Below, one piece after another: positions 1 to 8,214 of a DNA stretch of 64,000 bases (positions within the stretch are counted from its first letter, which is position 1; every line of letters begins with the position of its first letter). The DNA lies in the NCBI GenBank assembly GCA_025041175.1, contig JAKCFJ010000002.1, forward strand, positions 806,001-870,000. The letters run 5' to 3'. The notes beneath the pieces are model-generated. The model was not told the origin of the DNA and did not search any database. It saw only the letters and a list, made by a program, of their open reading frames with translations. A program made the translations under genes and the position numbers. This stretch comes from Halobacteriales archaeon YIM A00010 (lineage in GTDB: Archaea; Halobacteriota; Halobacteria; Halobacteriales; Haloarculaceae).

Positions 1-1122
1 TAGTTCGGGATTCCACCACGGCGACGTGACGTACCCACATTCCTCGCCGGTCTCCGGGTCGGAAATGAGCCAGAAGTCGGGCGCGTAGTCTCGGATCGGT
101 TCGCCAGCCATCTTCAGGCCGACCATTTTGAGGGCGAACGGATACTCGCCGTTCTCGAGCCGTCTCTTCTGGCGTTCGAGTTCCGCCTTGCCGATGTAGT
201 CGGCTTCCTTGTCATCGGGCACCTGATAGCCCAAGTTGACCTGGAACGGCGACGTCTCGTGGTCCATGTCCTGGCCCCACGAGAGGATGCCCGCCGCAAT
301 CCGACGGTGGTGGCCGGGAGCGATCTGCATCCCGCCGTGGTCCTTGACGGCCGCCAGAACCGGATCCCACACGGCTTCGGCGTTTTCCATCGCATCGCGC
401 ACGTAGATCTCAAAGCCCTTCTCGCCGGAGAAGCCGGTCTGGCTCACCAGCACCGAACAGCCGTTGATTTCAGCCTCCATCAGACCGTAGTACGGGATGT
501 CACTGACCGCTTCACCGACGACATCAACCATCACGTCCTCCGATAGCGGTCCCTGAATTTGCATCGGTGCGACGTCGATCTCGTCGATTTCGACATCGAA
601 GTCCATTCCGACGTTGACACCCTGTAGCCACTGCATGAGGGTGGAATCGGAGACGGAAAACCAGAACTCCTCTTCTCCGGGACGCAGCAGCACTGGATCG
701 TTCAGAATACCGCCGTCCTCGTTACAGAGAATAACGTACTTGCCGTGCATCGGCTCGATCTCGGTCGCATCGCGGGTGATGACGTGGTTGGTGAGGGCTT
801 CTGCGTCCGGTCCCTTCACCCGGATTTGGCGCTCGACGGCGACATCCCACAGCGTCACCTTGTTGACCAGCGCGTCGTATTCGGCCATCGCACCGCCGTC
901 CTCGGGTTCGACGAGACCGCGCGGATGATACAACCGATTGTACACCGTACACCGCCAGGCCCCTTCCTCGTTGAAGGACTTATGGAAGAAGGGAGATTTG
1001 CGAACACGCGTCGAAACCAGCATCTGGATGCCTGGATCGCCGCTCTGACGCAGGTTTCTCGGCAGCACGCGATCCGATTGATCGACACTCGGGTGGTTGG
1101 GGTGCTCGGTATTTCCTGTCAT
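1..1122 (-). CDS. GcvT/DmdA-like aminomethyltransferase family protein (3' end outside window)
   Basis: This open frame of 374 codons runs off the left edge, so the stop codon is not seen. I read it directly from the complementary strand, starting at an ATG at 1122. The product has the look of the folate-dependent GcvT/DMSP-demethylase (DmdA) superfamily. It has an N-terminal part with VYNRLYHPRGL, a central EYDALVNKVTLWDV stretch, then RQIRVKGPDAEALTN, QIQGPLSEDVM, QTGFSGEKGFEIYV and APGHHRRIAAG. These enzymes move a methyl or aminomethyl group from a small donor to tetrahydrofolate in the cytoplasm. It is probably not the T-protein of glycine cleavage itself, because the N-terminus is longer and the DmdA-like motifs are clear. 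The substrate cannot be told from sequence. A Bat-type regulator follows on the other strand. Confidence 0.8.
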   Translation of the reverse strand, partial: MTGNTEHPNHPSVDQSDRVLPRNLRQSGDPGIQMLVSTRVRKSPFFHKSFNEEGAWRCTVYNRLYHPRGLVEPEDGGAMAEYDALVNKVTLWDVAVERQIRVKGPDAEALTNHVITRDATEIEPMHGKYVILCNEDGGILNDPVLLRPGEEEFWFSVSDSTLMQWLQGVNVGMDFDVEIDEIDVAPMQIQGPLSEDVMVDVVGEAVSDIPYYGLMEAEINGCSVLVSQTGFSGEKGFEIYVRDAMENAEAVWDPVLAAVKDHGGMQIAPGHHRRIAAGILSWGQDMDHETSPFQVNLGYQVPDDKEADYIGKAELERQKRRLENGEYPFALKMVGLKMAGEPIRDYAPDFWLISDPETGEECGYVTSPWWNPEL

Positions 1123-1322
1123 GCAAGTGGATCAACTTTGTAGACGGCAATAAAAGACGATGCTAACATTCCATCCCATTTATATCCAGTCGTCTATCGG
1201 GCTATCTCGACCGCCGTGGTCTGTAGCGTGAGGCACCGGAATGACCGGCCATGGCTGCCCCTCCCGGCGGCCGTTTCGGAATCGCGTACCACGGCCGCCG
1301 AGTCGGCGTACGCACCGATCTC

Positions 1323-1419
1323 ATACTGTCGGACCTTCGGACGGCGTGCGACGGACGAGCCAGTTGCTGTCTGGCGGGTCACCAGCAGCCGAGACGCGAT
1401 CACCCCTGTCCGACAGTAT
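1323..1419. repeat. 97-bp MITE-like element, copy 1
   Basis: The 97-bp segment is bounded by a perfect 11-bp terminal inverted repeat, ATACTGTCGGA at the left and TCCGACAGTAT at the right. A second copy of exactly the same length lies at 2420-2516 and is nearly identical internally. It contains no plausible gene. A mobile miniature element (MITE) moved by a transposase elsewhere is the likeliest reading. No clear target duplication is visible. The rest of the 1123-1644 gap shows nothing I can name. Confidence 0.7.
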
Positions 1420-1644
1420 CAGTTCGCCGTAGATCCCACCGAAAACCGGGGAACGATGCGCTCACAACCATCCTCGAAACTGTGTTATGACCCACCAACA
1501 ATCCACGGCACAAGAGCGAAACACTGTTGTATACCCGGAGTGTACTTCTTACGGACATAATGATTCAATGTACTGTCATACCAAGGCATCCACACCCACT
1601 ATCCGTATGGGGCGGTGAAACGTTGTAGGAGAACCTAACGCCAC

Positions 1645-2304
1645 ATGTCTATTACAGCGAAAGTACACATCAAGCACGAACGACTCGCTCTCGTCCCCAC
1701 GTTGCGGAATCTCGACAATATCGAGATCAGGGTTATCGCACAGGGAAACACCAACCCAGGGGCGACTGTCTTCCCATTTCTCATCGAGTACACCGACCGC
1801 GCGGAACTCGAGAGGATGCTCGACGACGACTCGACGGTCAACAGCTATGAACTCGTAGATTGGACCGTCGAGACGGGTATCTACTATATCGAGCACACTC
1901 CAGAGACGAAACTCATCAGCACCGTGGTGACAGATGTGAACGGCTTTTTAGTTCACACTGAGACGAGAGGGAGAGGGTGGCTCGTTCGGCTACTCCTGCC
2001 CGGCAGAGAGGCACTCAACACTATCTGGAAGTACGCGAATGAGAACGATATCACGCTCGCTATCCTCGAGATGTACGGTAACGTCGACGCGGGGGGTGAG
2101 ATGTCCTACGGGCTGACCGACGAACAGAAGGCCGCTCTGACAATCGCCTACGAGAAGGGGTATTTCCGCGAGCCGCGCGATATCTCGCTCGATGAGGTGG
2201 CCGACGAGATCGGGCTGTCGTCGACGGCAATGAGTGGCCGACTTCGCCGCGGGATGCGGAATCTCATCGCCACGACGCTCGCAGATGACGGGTGCGAGGA
2301 GTGA
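1645..2304 (+). CDS. Bat/HTH_10-type transcriptional regulator
   Basis: The 219-residue protein has the layout of haloarchaeal bacterio-opsin-activator-like regulators. An N-terminal sensor-like half (about residues 1-150) is followed by a C-terminal HTH_10 domain. The C-terminal part reads LTDEQKAALTIAYEKGYF, then EPRDISLDEVADEIGLSSTAMSG, then RLRRGMRNLI, which is the diagnostic HTH_10 pattern. It is a cytoplasmic DNA-binding protein. The ATG at 1645 gives the normal family length. It stands alone between two MITE copies and diverges from the GcvT/DmdA-like gene, so control of that gene is a reasonable guess but nothing more. A truncated relative lies at 7091-7465 and a complete one at 26128-26763. 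Confidence 0.85.
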   Translation: MSITAKVHIKHERLALVPTLRNLDNIEIRVIAQGNTNPGATVFPFLIEYTDRAELERMLDDDSTVNSYELVDWTVETGIYYIEHTPETKLISTVVTDVNGFLVHTETRGRGWLVRLLLPGREALNTIWKYANENDITLAILEMYGNVDAGGEMSYGLTDEQKAALTIAYEKGYFREPRDISLDEVADEIGLSSTAMSGRLRRGMRNLIATTLADDGCEE

Positions 2305-2419
2305 AGCCGACGGCAGGACGCCGGACCGAGCAAGCCCCCCACGCTGTCCTTACTAATCGATACCATCTTGCCACCGCTGACTCGGCTTGGCTCTGGACCT
2401 CGTGCATACCCGTCACCTG

Positions 2420-2516
2420 ATACTATTGGCCCTGCGGACGGCGTGCAACGGACGGGCCAGTTGCTGTCTGGCGGGTCACCAGCAGCCGAGACGCGATCAC
2501 CGCTGTCCGACAGTAT
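2420..2516. repeat. 97-bp MITE-like element, copy 2
   Basis: This matches the element at 1323-1419 almost base for base over the inner about 80 bp, and its right end (TCCGACAGTAT) is identical. Its left end is decayed (ATACTATTGGC). The two copies flank the Bat-type regulator in direct orientation, so the regulator sits in a segment that could recombine out. Confidence 0.7.
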
Positions 2517-2849
2517 GACCATTCGATGTATTCGTATTCGACACCCGCGCGATTCTCCCTGCGGCATGCCACAGCCATCAGTGCCCGGAGTTCGGTGAAC
2601 CGGCTGTTGGGAGACATCGCATTCGCGGCGCGCCCGGAGTCGAACGCATCGAAGATCCGAGCGTGCCGGACGTGTCTCCGAATTGCTCGTCGGAGAACCC
2701 GCCAACGTGGCGTTCACGGAGGTCTGACCCAGACTCGTCTCATCGGGGGCTCCAAGCCGTTCAACACGTTGTGCGGACGGATGCCTACGAGAAGATCCAA
2801 CGCCTCGGTATCGCCTTGACAGTGAACGACCTCGGGGTCAAGTCAAAGG

Positions 2850-3378
2850 AAATCTTGGCTCTGTTTCACTGCTCCCGACTAACTGTGTTGCAGGGATTGA
2901 TACCTCGTGCTTCGACCGCAGTCACGCCTCGAAGCACTACACGAAACGGACGAAGCTGACGATCCAGCAGCTGAAAGTCACGCTCTTAGTTGATACGAGA
3001 GCAAACGCGATCCTCGATCTCCACATTACAACGACCCGCAAACACGATACACAGATCGCACCGTCACTCATCAACCGTAACACAGCTGAAGTTAATGTTC
3101 TTCTTGGAGACAAGGGATATGACGATCAGCAGATTCGGGCGATGGCCCGCGAGAATGGGATTCGTCCGCTGATCAAACACCGTGAGTTCTTGTCACTGCA
3201 GAAAGCGTGGAACGCTCGGCTGGATACTGAACTCTACGGCCAACGGAGCCAGAACGAAACGGTGAATTCTCGACTCAAGCGAAAATACGGTGCGTTCGTC
3301 CGTTCACGACGCTGGTGGAAGCAATTTCGTGAACTCGCCCTTGCGTGTATCGTTCACAATCTCGACCGAGCACTCTAA
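2850..3378 (+). pseudogene. IS5-family transposase, 5'-truncated
   Basis: The C-terminal two thirds of a haloarchaeal IS5-type DDE transposase is readable in one frame to the stop at 3376-3378. It includes LLPTN, AGIDTS with FDRSHASKHYTKRTKL (first Asp), LLGDKGYDD (second Asp), ETVNSRLKRKYGAF (Glu) and RRWWKQFRELA. The N-terminal third is missing. The DNA before about 2850 does not resemble the family in any frame and has no good start codon. The element is therefore dead. A shorter remnant of the same C-terminus lies at 19905-20024. Between the MITE at 2516 and this point I see no other gene. Confidence 0.8.
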
Positions 3379-3419
3379 CGATCAGTACAGGTGATTGAGG
3401 TAGTATTCTCTATAGTTCG

Positions 3420-3683
3420 TTAAACGAGGGGCGTCAATTGCTCCTCAATAGTTTCTTTTGGCTGAAACCCGGTCATCTGTGCCTGCACTTCGTCGTTACC
3501 TATAACAACTATTGTTGGAACAGCCTGCACACTGTATTTGTTTACCAGTTCTGTTTGCTCTTCAATATCGATATGTGAGAACTCTACCTCTTCGTATTCT
3601 TCATCGAGATTATCTAAAATCGGACGCAGCTGTTTGCATGGACCACACCACTCTGCACGGAAACCAAGTACTTCGACATCCAT
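3420..3683 (-). CDS. Thioredoxin
   Basis: A short thioredoxin of 87 residues from the ATG at 3683 (96 from an upstream GTG at 3710). It starts straight into the fold with MDVEVLGFRAEWCGPC, so the redox-active WCGPC site is at about residues 12-16, followed by the cis-proline stretch QAVPTIVV. It reduces disulfides in the cytoplasm. I prefer the internal ATG because haloarchaeal thioredoxins of this type begin that way. It is transcribed alone, towards the IS5 remnant, and is not close enough to the ABC exporter to be in one operon. Confidence 0.9.
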   Translation of the reverse strand: MDVEVLGFRAEWCGPCKQLRPILDNLDEEYEEVEFSHIDIEEQTELVNKYSVQAVPTIVVIGNDEVQAQMTGFQPKETIEEQLTPLV

Positions 3684-3851
3684 TCGATTCGTATTCCGTG
3701 TTGAGGACACGTAACACTATTGGATTAAGTCACTGATATAACTGATATTTTGCTAAGTATGCACCTGTAGTGTGCAGTAGATTCACGTGAATGAGTCCCT
3801 AAAGAAGAGAATTTCAACAGAGCAGAAATCTTCGGTTTTCCTGTATCCAGT

Positions 3852-3934
3852 AAATCACGTCGTGATTTGCGAGACCCCGAAGCACTCGCCTTGCGACGCT
3901 GTAGAACATAGGACTGAAACGTGGTTTCAGTCCT
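3852..3934. repeat. Pair of short 3-nt-loop hairpins (second may terminate the ABC gene)
   Basis: Two perfect hairpins stand about 40 bp apart. At 3852-3868 the arms AAATCAC/GTGATTT have loop GTC. At 3910-3934 the arms AGGACTGAAAC/GTTTCAGTCCT (11 bp) have loop GTG. Between them GCGAG and CTCGC can also pair. The 11-bp hairpin spans the stop codon of the leftward ABC exporter, so it could act as its terminator. It lacks a T-tract, which haloarchaea do not always need. The 3-nt loop style matches the arrays at 28774-28866 and 48032-48135. Confidence 0.6.
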
Positions 3935-5858
3935 CTTCGACAGCGTCGAGAGCCTGCTGGGCGACCCGCTCGCTGGCCTGCTCGACGAACTCCTCGGGGA
4001 GTTCCTCGATCTCGCCGGCCTGAACCCGCCAGAGGTTGGCGTACAGGCCGTCAGCTTCTAGGAGCCCTTCGTGAGTACCGTGCTCGACGATCTCGCCTTG
4101 CTCGACGACAAGAATCGTGTCGGCGTCCCGTACCGTCGAAAGTCGGTGGGCGATGATGAACGTCGTCCGGTCGGCTGCGAGCTGGTCGATCGAGCGCTGG
4201 ATGAGCAGTTCCGTCTCTGTGTCCACAGCGGAGGTCGCCTCGTCGAAGATCATGATTGACGGGCGCTGGAGAATTGTCCGTGCAATGGCGATGCGTTGGC
4301 GCTGCCCACCCGAGAGCTTCACGCCGCGCTCGCCAATGTCCTGATCGTACCCATCCTGGAGGTTGGTGATGAATTGGTGAGCCTCGGCCATCTTCGCGGC
4401 CTCAATGACTTCCTCCCGGCAGGTCTCGAACTGGCCGTACGTGATGTTCTCCTCGATCGTGCCGTCGAACAGGAAGTTGTCCTGACCGACGTAGCTCATC
4501 GAACCGCGCAGGCTGGCGAGGGTCACGTCGCGGATGTCGTGGCCGTCGATTCTGATGGCTCCGTCATTGACGTCGTAGAGACGCAAAAGTAGCTTGATGA
4601 TCGTCGTCTTGCCAGCGCCCGTGGGACCGACGAGACCAACCGTCTCACCCGGTTCGACGTCGATGTCGATATTCTCCAAGATGATCTCGTCCTCGTCGTA
4701 GGCGAAGGTGATGTCATCGAACTTGACATTCCCATCGACATCCGTGAGGTCGACAGCGTCGGGCGCGTCCTGGATGCGGATAGGTAGATTCATCAGCCCA
4801 AGGATCCGTTTCGTGGAGGCTTTGGCGTCCTCGTAGCGCTCGACGATGTTTCCCATCTGGGCGAGTGGATTGACCAGGCGCTGGGTCAACAAGAGGAATG
4901 TGACAAGCGTCCCGACGGTGAGTTCGCCCGATAGCGGACCTGGCGGCCCTTCGAGGATCCAGATGCCGCCGACGATGAACGTGGCGATGAAGGCCAGGGA
5001 GGTCAGCACCCGCAGCCCGGGCCGGTACACGAAGCCGAGACGCAGCGCAAGCCAGTCGAGCCGGAAGTACCGATAGGAGTGGTCCTCGACGCGCTCGTTT
5101 TCGTAGTCCTCCGTGTTAGAGGTCTTGATGACCTGGATACCGTTAAGGTTGTTCTCCAGGCGGCTGTTGAGGTCGCCGACCGACTCGCGGATGTCCGAGT
5201 AACGCTCCTCTGCGAGACGCATATACCAGTGGGTAAAAAGTGCCGACAGCGGGACGACCATCAGGGTGACGACGGCAAGCTGCAGATTGAGCCACGCTAG
5301 GATGACTGCGGTCCCAAGCATGAGGACAATCAACTGAATGGCTTCGCCCATCATCGAGTCGAGAAACTGCTCCAGCCGGTTGGTATCGTTCGAGAGAATG
5401 GAGATGAGTTCGCCCGTCTGGACTTCGTTGAAGAAGTCCATGTCGAGTCGTTGCATCTGCTGATAGGTCGCGCTCCGGGCCTCGTGTTTCACGCGGTGTG
5501 AGAAGAGATTGAGCGCGGTCGCCCGGACAAAGATGAGAAGCGCTTGGCCAACCATCGCGATGCCCATCGCACCGATGGCGAACCAAAACTGTCCCATCGT
5601 GGTGTCAGGGAGGTGAGCTGGCGGAATGAACGGTAACGTGAAGTCCGCAGAGTCATGGAAAATAGCGTCGATAGCCATCCCCAGAATAACCGGCGGGACC
5701 AGGGAGAGAAAGCGGGAGCCAATGCTTGCAAGGACACCGATGACGAACCAGCGCCGGTTCCCCTCACCGAACCGCATGAACAGCTGCCACAGCGGGTGCT
5801 CTATTTCTTCGCGATGTTTCTGGATGTATTCTGAGTCGATCGCAGGCCTAGTGCTCAT
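3927..5858 (-). CDS. ABC exporter, fused membrane and ATP-binding domains (MsbA/MdlB-like)
   Basis: The 643-residue half-transporter has a six-helix type I exporter membrane domain (about residues 25-340) followed by a nucleotide-binding domain. The NBD shows Walker A GPTGAGKTT near residue 412, signature LSGGQRQRIAIAR near 513, Walker B IMIFDEATSAVD near 535 and the H-loop AHRLST. It should act as a homodimer in the cell membrane and export a hydrophobic or lipid-like compound. The substrate cannot be deduced. The length is normal and the ATG at 5858 sits before MSTRPAIDSEY. No partner gene adjoins it. A strong hairpin lies at its 3' end. Confidence 0.9.
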   Translation of the reverse strand: MSTRPAIDSEYIQKHREEIEHPLWQLFMRFGEGNRRWFVIGVLASIGSRFLSLVPPVILGMAIDAIFHDSADFTLPFIPPAHLPDTTMGQFWFAIGAMGIAMVGQALLIFVRATALNLFSHRVKHEARSATYQQMQRLDMDFFNEVQTGELISILSNDTNRLEQFLDSMMGEAIQLIVLMLGTAVILAWLNLQLAVVTLMVVPLSALFTHWYMRLAEERYSDIRESVGDLNSRLENNLNGIQVIKTSNTEDYENERVEDHSYRYFRLDWLALRLGFVYRPGLRVLTSLAFIATFIVGGIWILEGPPGPLSGELTVGTLVTFLLLTQRLVNPLAQMGNIVERYEDAKASTKRILGLMNLPIRIQDAPDAVDLTDVDGNVKFDDITFAYDEDEIILENIDIDVEPGETVGLVGPTGAGKTTIIKLLLRLYDVNDGAIRIDGHDIRDVTLASLRGSMSYVGQDNFLFDGTIEENITYGQFETCREEVIEAAKMAEAHQFITNLQDGYDQDIGERGVKLSGGQRQRIAIARTILQRPSIMIFDEATSAVDTETELLIQRSIDQLAADRTTFIIAHRLSTVRDADTILVVEQGEIVEHGTHEGLLEADGLYANLWRVQAGEIEELPEEFVEQASERVAQQALDAVEED

Positions 5859-6356
5859 TTAGGTAGAGTTCCATAATTGCTTAGTAATGCCATTCCAAAA
5901 AGCACCTGATCACCTGCCTACCTTTCCGGTAGCGAGAGGTGCTCGTTCGAAACATTGGTAGCGCCCCACCGCGACAATCTCAACATCCTATTCATCGCGC
6001 ATCCGGATGCGGGGAGCGGGGGGATCCAATGAAAGCAGTGATAGAATTGCGGGCGTACTCGGTCCGTACATAGTCGGGCCACACCTGAGAAATCAATAAA
6101 CGACCACCCTCACACCGTTTATAATACGAGACGATGAAATAGTTGGCAGGTAATGCCAATCTACCAGACGAGTGAGAGCGATGAAGAATGTATACGGCAA
6201 ACATCGTGGATACAGAGATGTTTCGAATTTTTGTAAATATCCAAATGCGAAATTGTAGTCGCTCAAATACTATAAAACGACAGAACTTTGGGTGCCATCA
6301 ACCATCTACCGCGAGCTGGCGGGATTCCGGCGCATAAAGATGATCGCGGCTGTGGT
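5859..6356. other. Intergenic stretch without a recognisable gene
   Basis: About 500 bp between the ABC exporter start and the IS6 element. It is AT-rich around 6215-6290, where promoter-like sequence is plausible. A small inverted repeat (TGGCA/TGCCA) lies near 6142-6157. No credible coding frame was found on either strand. Confidence 0.5.
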
Positions 6357-7053
6357 GGTAGTGTTCAGATAAGCTGATTCCATGCGAATGCGAACGATCG
6401 AAGCCACTCGTTTGCAGTTTCTGCTTTGGCATTGCTGAAACAGTTTGAGAACAAAGAGGTACGTCGTTTTATTTCACGAAATATACGTTCGACGCTGTTC
6501 CGATTTCCGTGGCGTTCATATCTGACATCGAAGCCGTGTCGACGACACGCGTGTTGTAATGAATGCGAGCCATCAACGAGAAACACAGCCTCCTCAACAT
6601 CATGCTTCTCGGCGAGTGCAGTGAGAAACGATTGAGCGAGAACCGTGTTTGTCGTCGGTTCAAGCATTGTGTGAAGCAATTCGTTTGTTTCGGGATCAAC
6701 CGCAGCGTACAGCCAATACTGCTCGTCGTTCAGTCGGATCACGGTCTCGTCAACCGCAACGTGATCCGGGCTTCGTCCATTCTCGGGCTGTAGATCGGCC
6801 TTGTGAACCCAATTGTGAACGGTCGAACGAGCCCGTTCAACACCGAATATCTCAAGAATAGTAACGGTATTCGAAAGCGATAGACCAGCAAGGTGGAGCT
6901 GAATACCGAGCTTCATCAACAGTCGCGGTGTTGCTTCTCGCTCCATAAAATCCAAGTCGGTGTCGTCCAAACATCCATTGAGGCGGGCGTTTTCGGGCAT
7001 ATGACACTCAGAAAACGAACCGCCTCATACTTCATCCGTATCTGAACACCGCC
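6357..7053 (-). mobile_element. IS6-family insertion sequence, complete
   Basis: The element is bounded by imperfect 18-bp terminal inverted repeats. The left end is GGTAGTGTTCAGATAAGC at 6357-6374. The right end, read inward on the minus strand, is GGCGGTGTTCAGATACGG at 7036-7053, a 14/18 match. It encloses one transposase. The bases just outside the two ends do not form a target-site duplication. A simple insertion would have left one, so a deletion or recombination at the element is likely. A truncated Bat-type regulator directly beyond the right end fits this. Confidence 0.8.
6365..7000 (-). CDS. IS6-family transposase
   Basis: The 211-residue protein is full length for haloarchaeal IS6 transposases. 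It begins MPENARLNG and has an N-terminal helix-turn-helix part (TVTILEIFGVERARSTVHNWVHKA). The catalytic triad stretches are HVAVDETVIRLND (Asp), VFLVDGSHSL (Asp) and GNRNSVERIFREIKRR (Glu). It ends in the usual SFAFAWNQLI. All parts are intact, so the enzyme may be active, unlike the decayed relative at 47795-48305. Confidence 0.9.
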   Translation of the reverse strand: MPENARLNGCLDDTDLDFMEREATPRLLMKLGIQLHLAGLSLSNTVTILEIFGVERARSTVHNWVHKADLQPENGRSPDHVAVDETVIRLNDEQYWLYAAVDPETNELLHTMLEPTTNTVLAQSFLTALAEKHDVEEAVFLVDGSHSLQHACRRHGFDVRYERHGNRNSVERIFREIKRRTSLFSNCFSNAKAETANEWLRSFAFAWNQLI

Positions 7054-7090
7054 TTTGAGATCGAGTGAAAACTCTTGTTGCTGGGCATAG

Positions 7091-7465
7091 TCACTGGCTG
7101 CTTCGTTCCGGAAACAACACGCGCAGATGCCACTCCCTATTTCGTGCGATGGCTCGCTGGACGATCGCATCATGCTGGACGATCATGTGGCCGATGAGTC
7201 GAGCCTCGTCGGCCCATTCCATGCGATAGAACTGTTCATTCTCGTACTCAGCGAGTCGTTCGCTCTTCTCAACACTGGGATCATCATCGAGGATCGCGGG
7301 CAGATCCTCACTCCCCTCGCCCGACGCCCAGACGAACGGCAGTACGTGGGTCGCATTGTGGGCGACAACGCGATCGATCTCGATTGCAATCTCTGGCAGG
7401 CGCTCGAGCGTCTCCCGCAGCGCGAATTCATCGGCCGGAATCGAAAATTCCGCAATCGATGACAT
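7091..7465 (-). pseudogene. Bat-type regulator, C-terminally truncated
   Basis: This 124-residue frame matches only the N-terminal sensor half of the Bat/HTH_10 family (IDRVVAHNATHVLPFVWASG, then EWADEARLIGHMIVQHDAIV and WHLRVLFPERSS). It then stops abruptly where a further 90 or so residues, including the HTH_10 domain, should follow. The break lies within about 40 bp of the right end of the IS6 element. The missing C-terminus is not found on the other side of the element, so it was deleted rather than just interrupted. It cannot bind DNA in the family's usual way. Confidence 0.75.
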
Positions 7466-7720
7466 AGATAAAGAATATCGATGAGAGGGAAAGCTGTTGC
7501 TATACGACTGCGAGGCATCCGATCAGAGCTGCTCAGTTCTGCTGCTCGGGGGGATACCGTTTATCCCAGTCCGAAAGCCTCGTTCGTTATATGAATCAAT
7601 TCCAGCCAGTATACGTACCAAAATAGTTTGCTATATCATTTACACGCGTGCCTCATCTGACTCCAAGAGACTATCCACCAGTGTATCCCGATCACGTTCC
7701 TGCAAAGGACAGTCCCTTCG

Positions 7721-7905
7721 CTAGTCATCCCTCGGTGGTGCATTCCCACTCAGCAGCGTCTCCAGAATGATCGTGGCCGCGTCGAAGGCGTTCAGAGAGT
7801 GATTGATGGAGTTCCCGATCTCGTTGGCGAGTTCCTCAAGCTCGACCGCCTTCGTCAGGTTGTCGCGGGTGGAAAAACACCCGAAAACACCACCCTCGGT
7901 GTTCC
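7721..7905 (-). pseudogene. 3' fragment of an unidentified gene
   Basis: An open frame without a start codon reads, near its end, LTKAVELEELANEIGNS and then SINHSLNAFDAATIILETLL to a TAG at 7721-7723. It is closed upstream by an in-frame TAA. The residues look protein-like and helical rather than random, so it is probably the tail of a gene whose front has been lost. I do not recognise the family. The 7466-7720 gap before it shows nothing. Confidence 0.35.
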
Positions 7906-8119
7906 TATCGCGTTAAGAATCACTGTATTTTCCAGAAAGACAGATGCAAAGCCCCACCCTCAAGGAGTGCTGGGCGTCCGATTGAATCGACGCACTATGC
8001 TGATCGTGTGCTAGCAGGGAGGTGAAACAGCGAATAACAAGATCAGTGAAACCACCGCTCGAAAGTGTTATAATTTCGATTCGACGGAGACACCTCCGAG
8101 CTCCGCGTGACAGCAGTTT

Positions 8120-8214
8120 AGAGCTACGTGGGCACACGAACCCACAGGATATCTCCGTGGGTCGGTAAGCGATACCCTATCACGAGGAACCTCCAGTGTT
8201 AAGCCGGGGAGATG
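8120..8214 (+). other. Decayed right end of an IS200/IS605 (TnpB) element
   Basis: The stretch with CCGTGGGTCGGTAAGCGAT, then CGAGGAACCTCC, a decayed hairpin (CCTCC...GGGGAG) and ATGTCATTC looks like the right end of haloarchaeal IS1341/TnpB elements. In such elements the guide (omega) RNA is encoded across the end of tnpB, and a GC hairpin followed by GATGTCA marks the boundary. No tnpB frame is left. The call is from remembered family pattern, not alignment. Confidence 0.4.
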
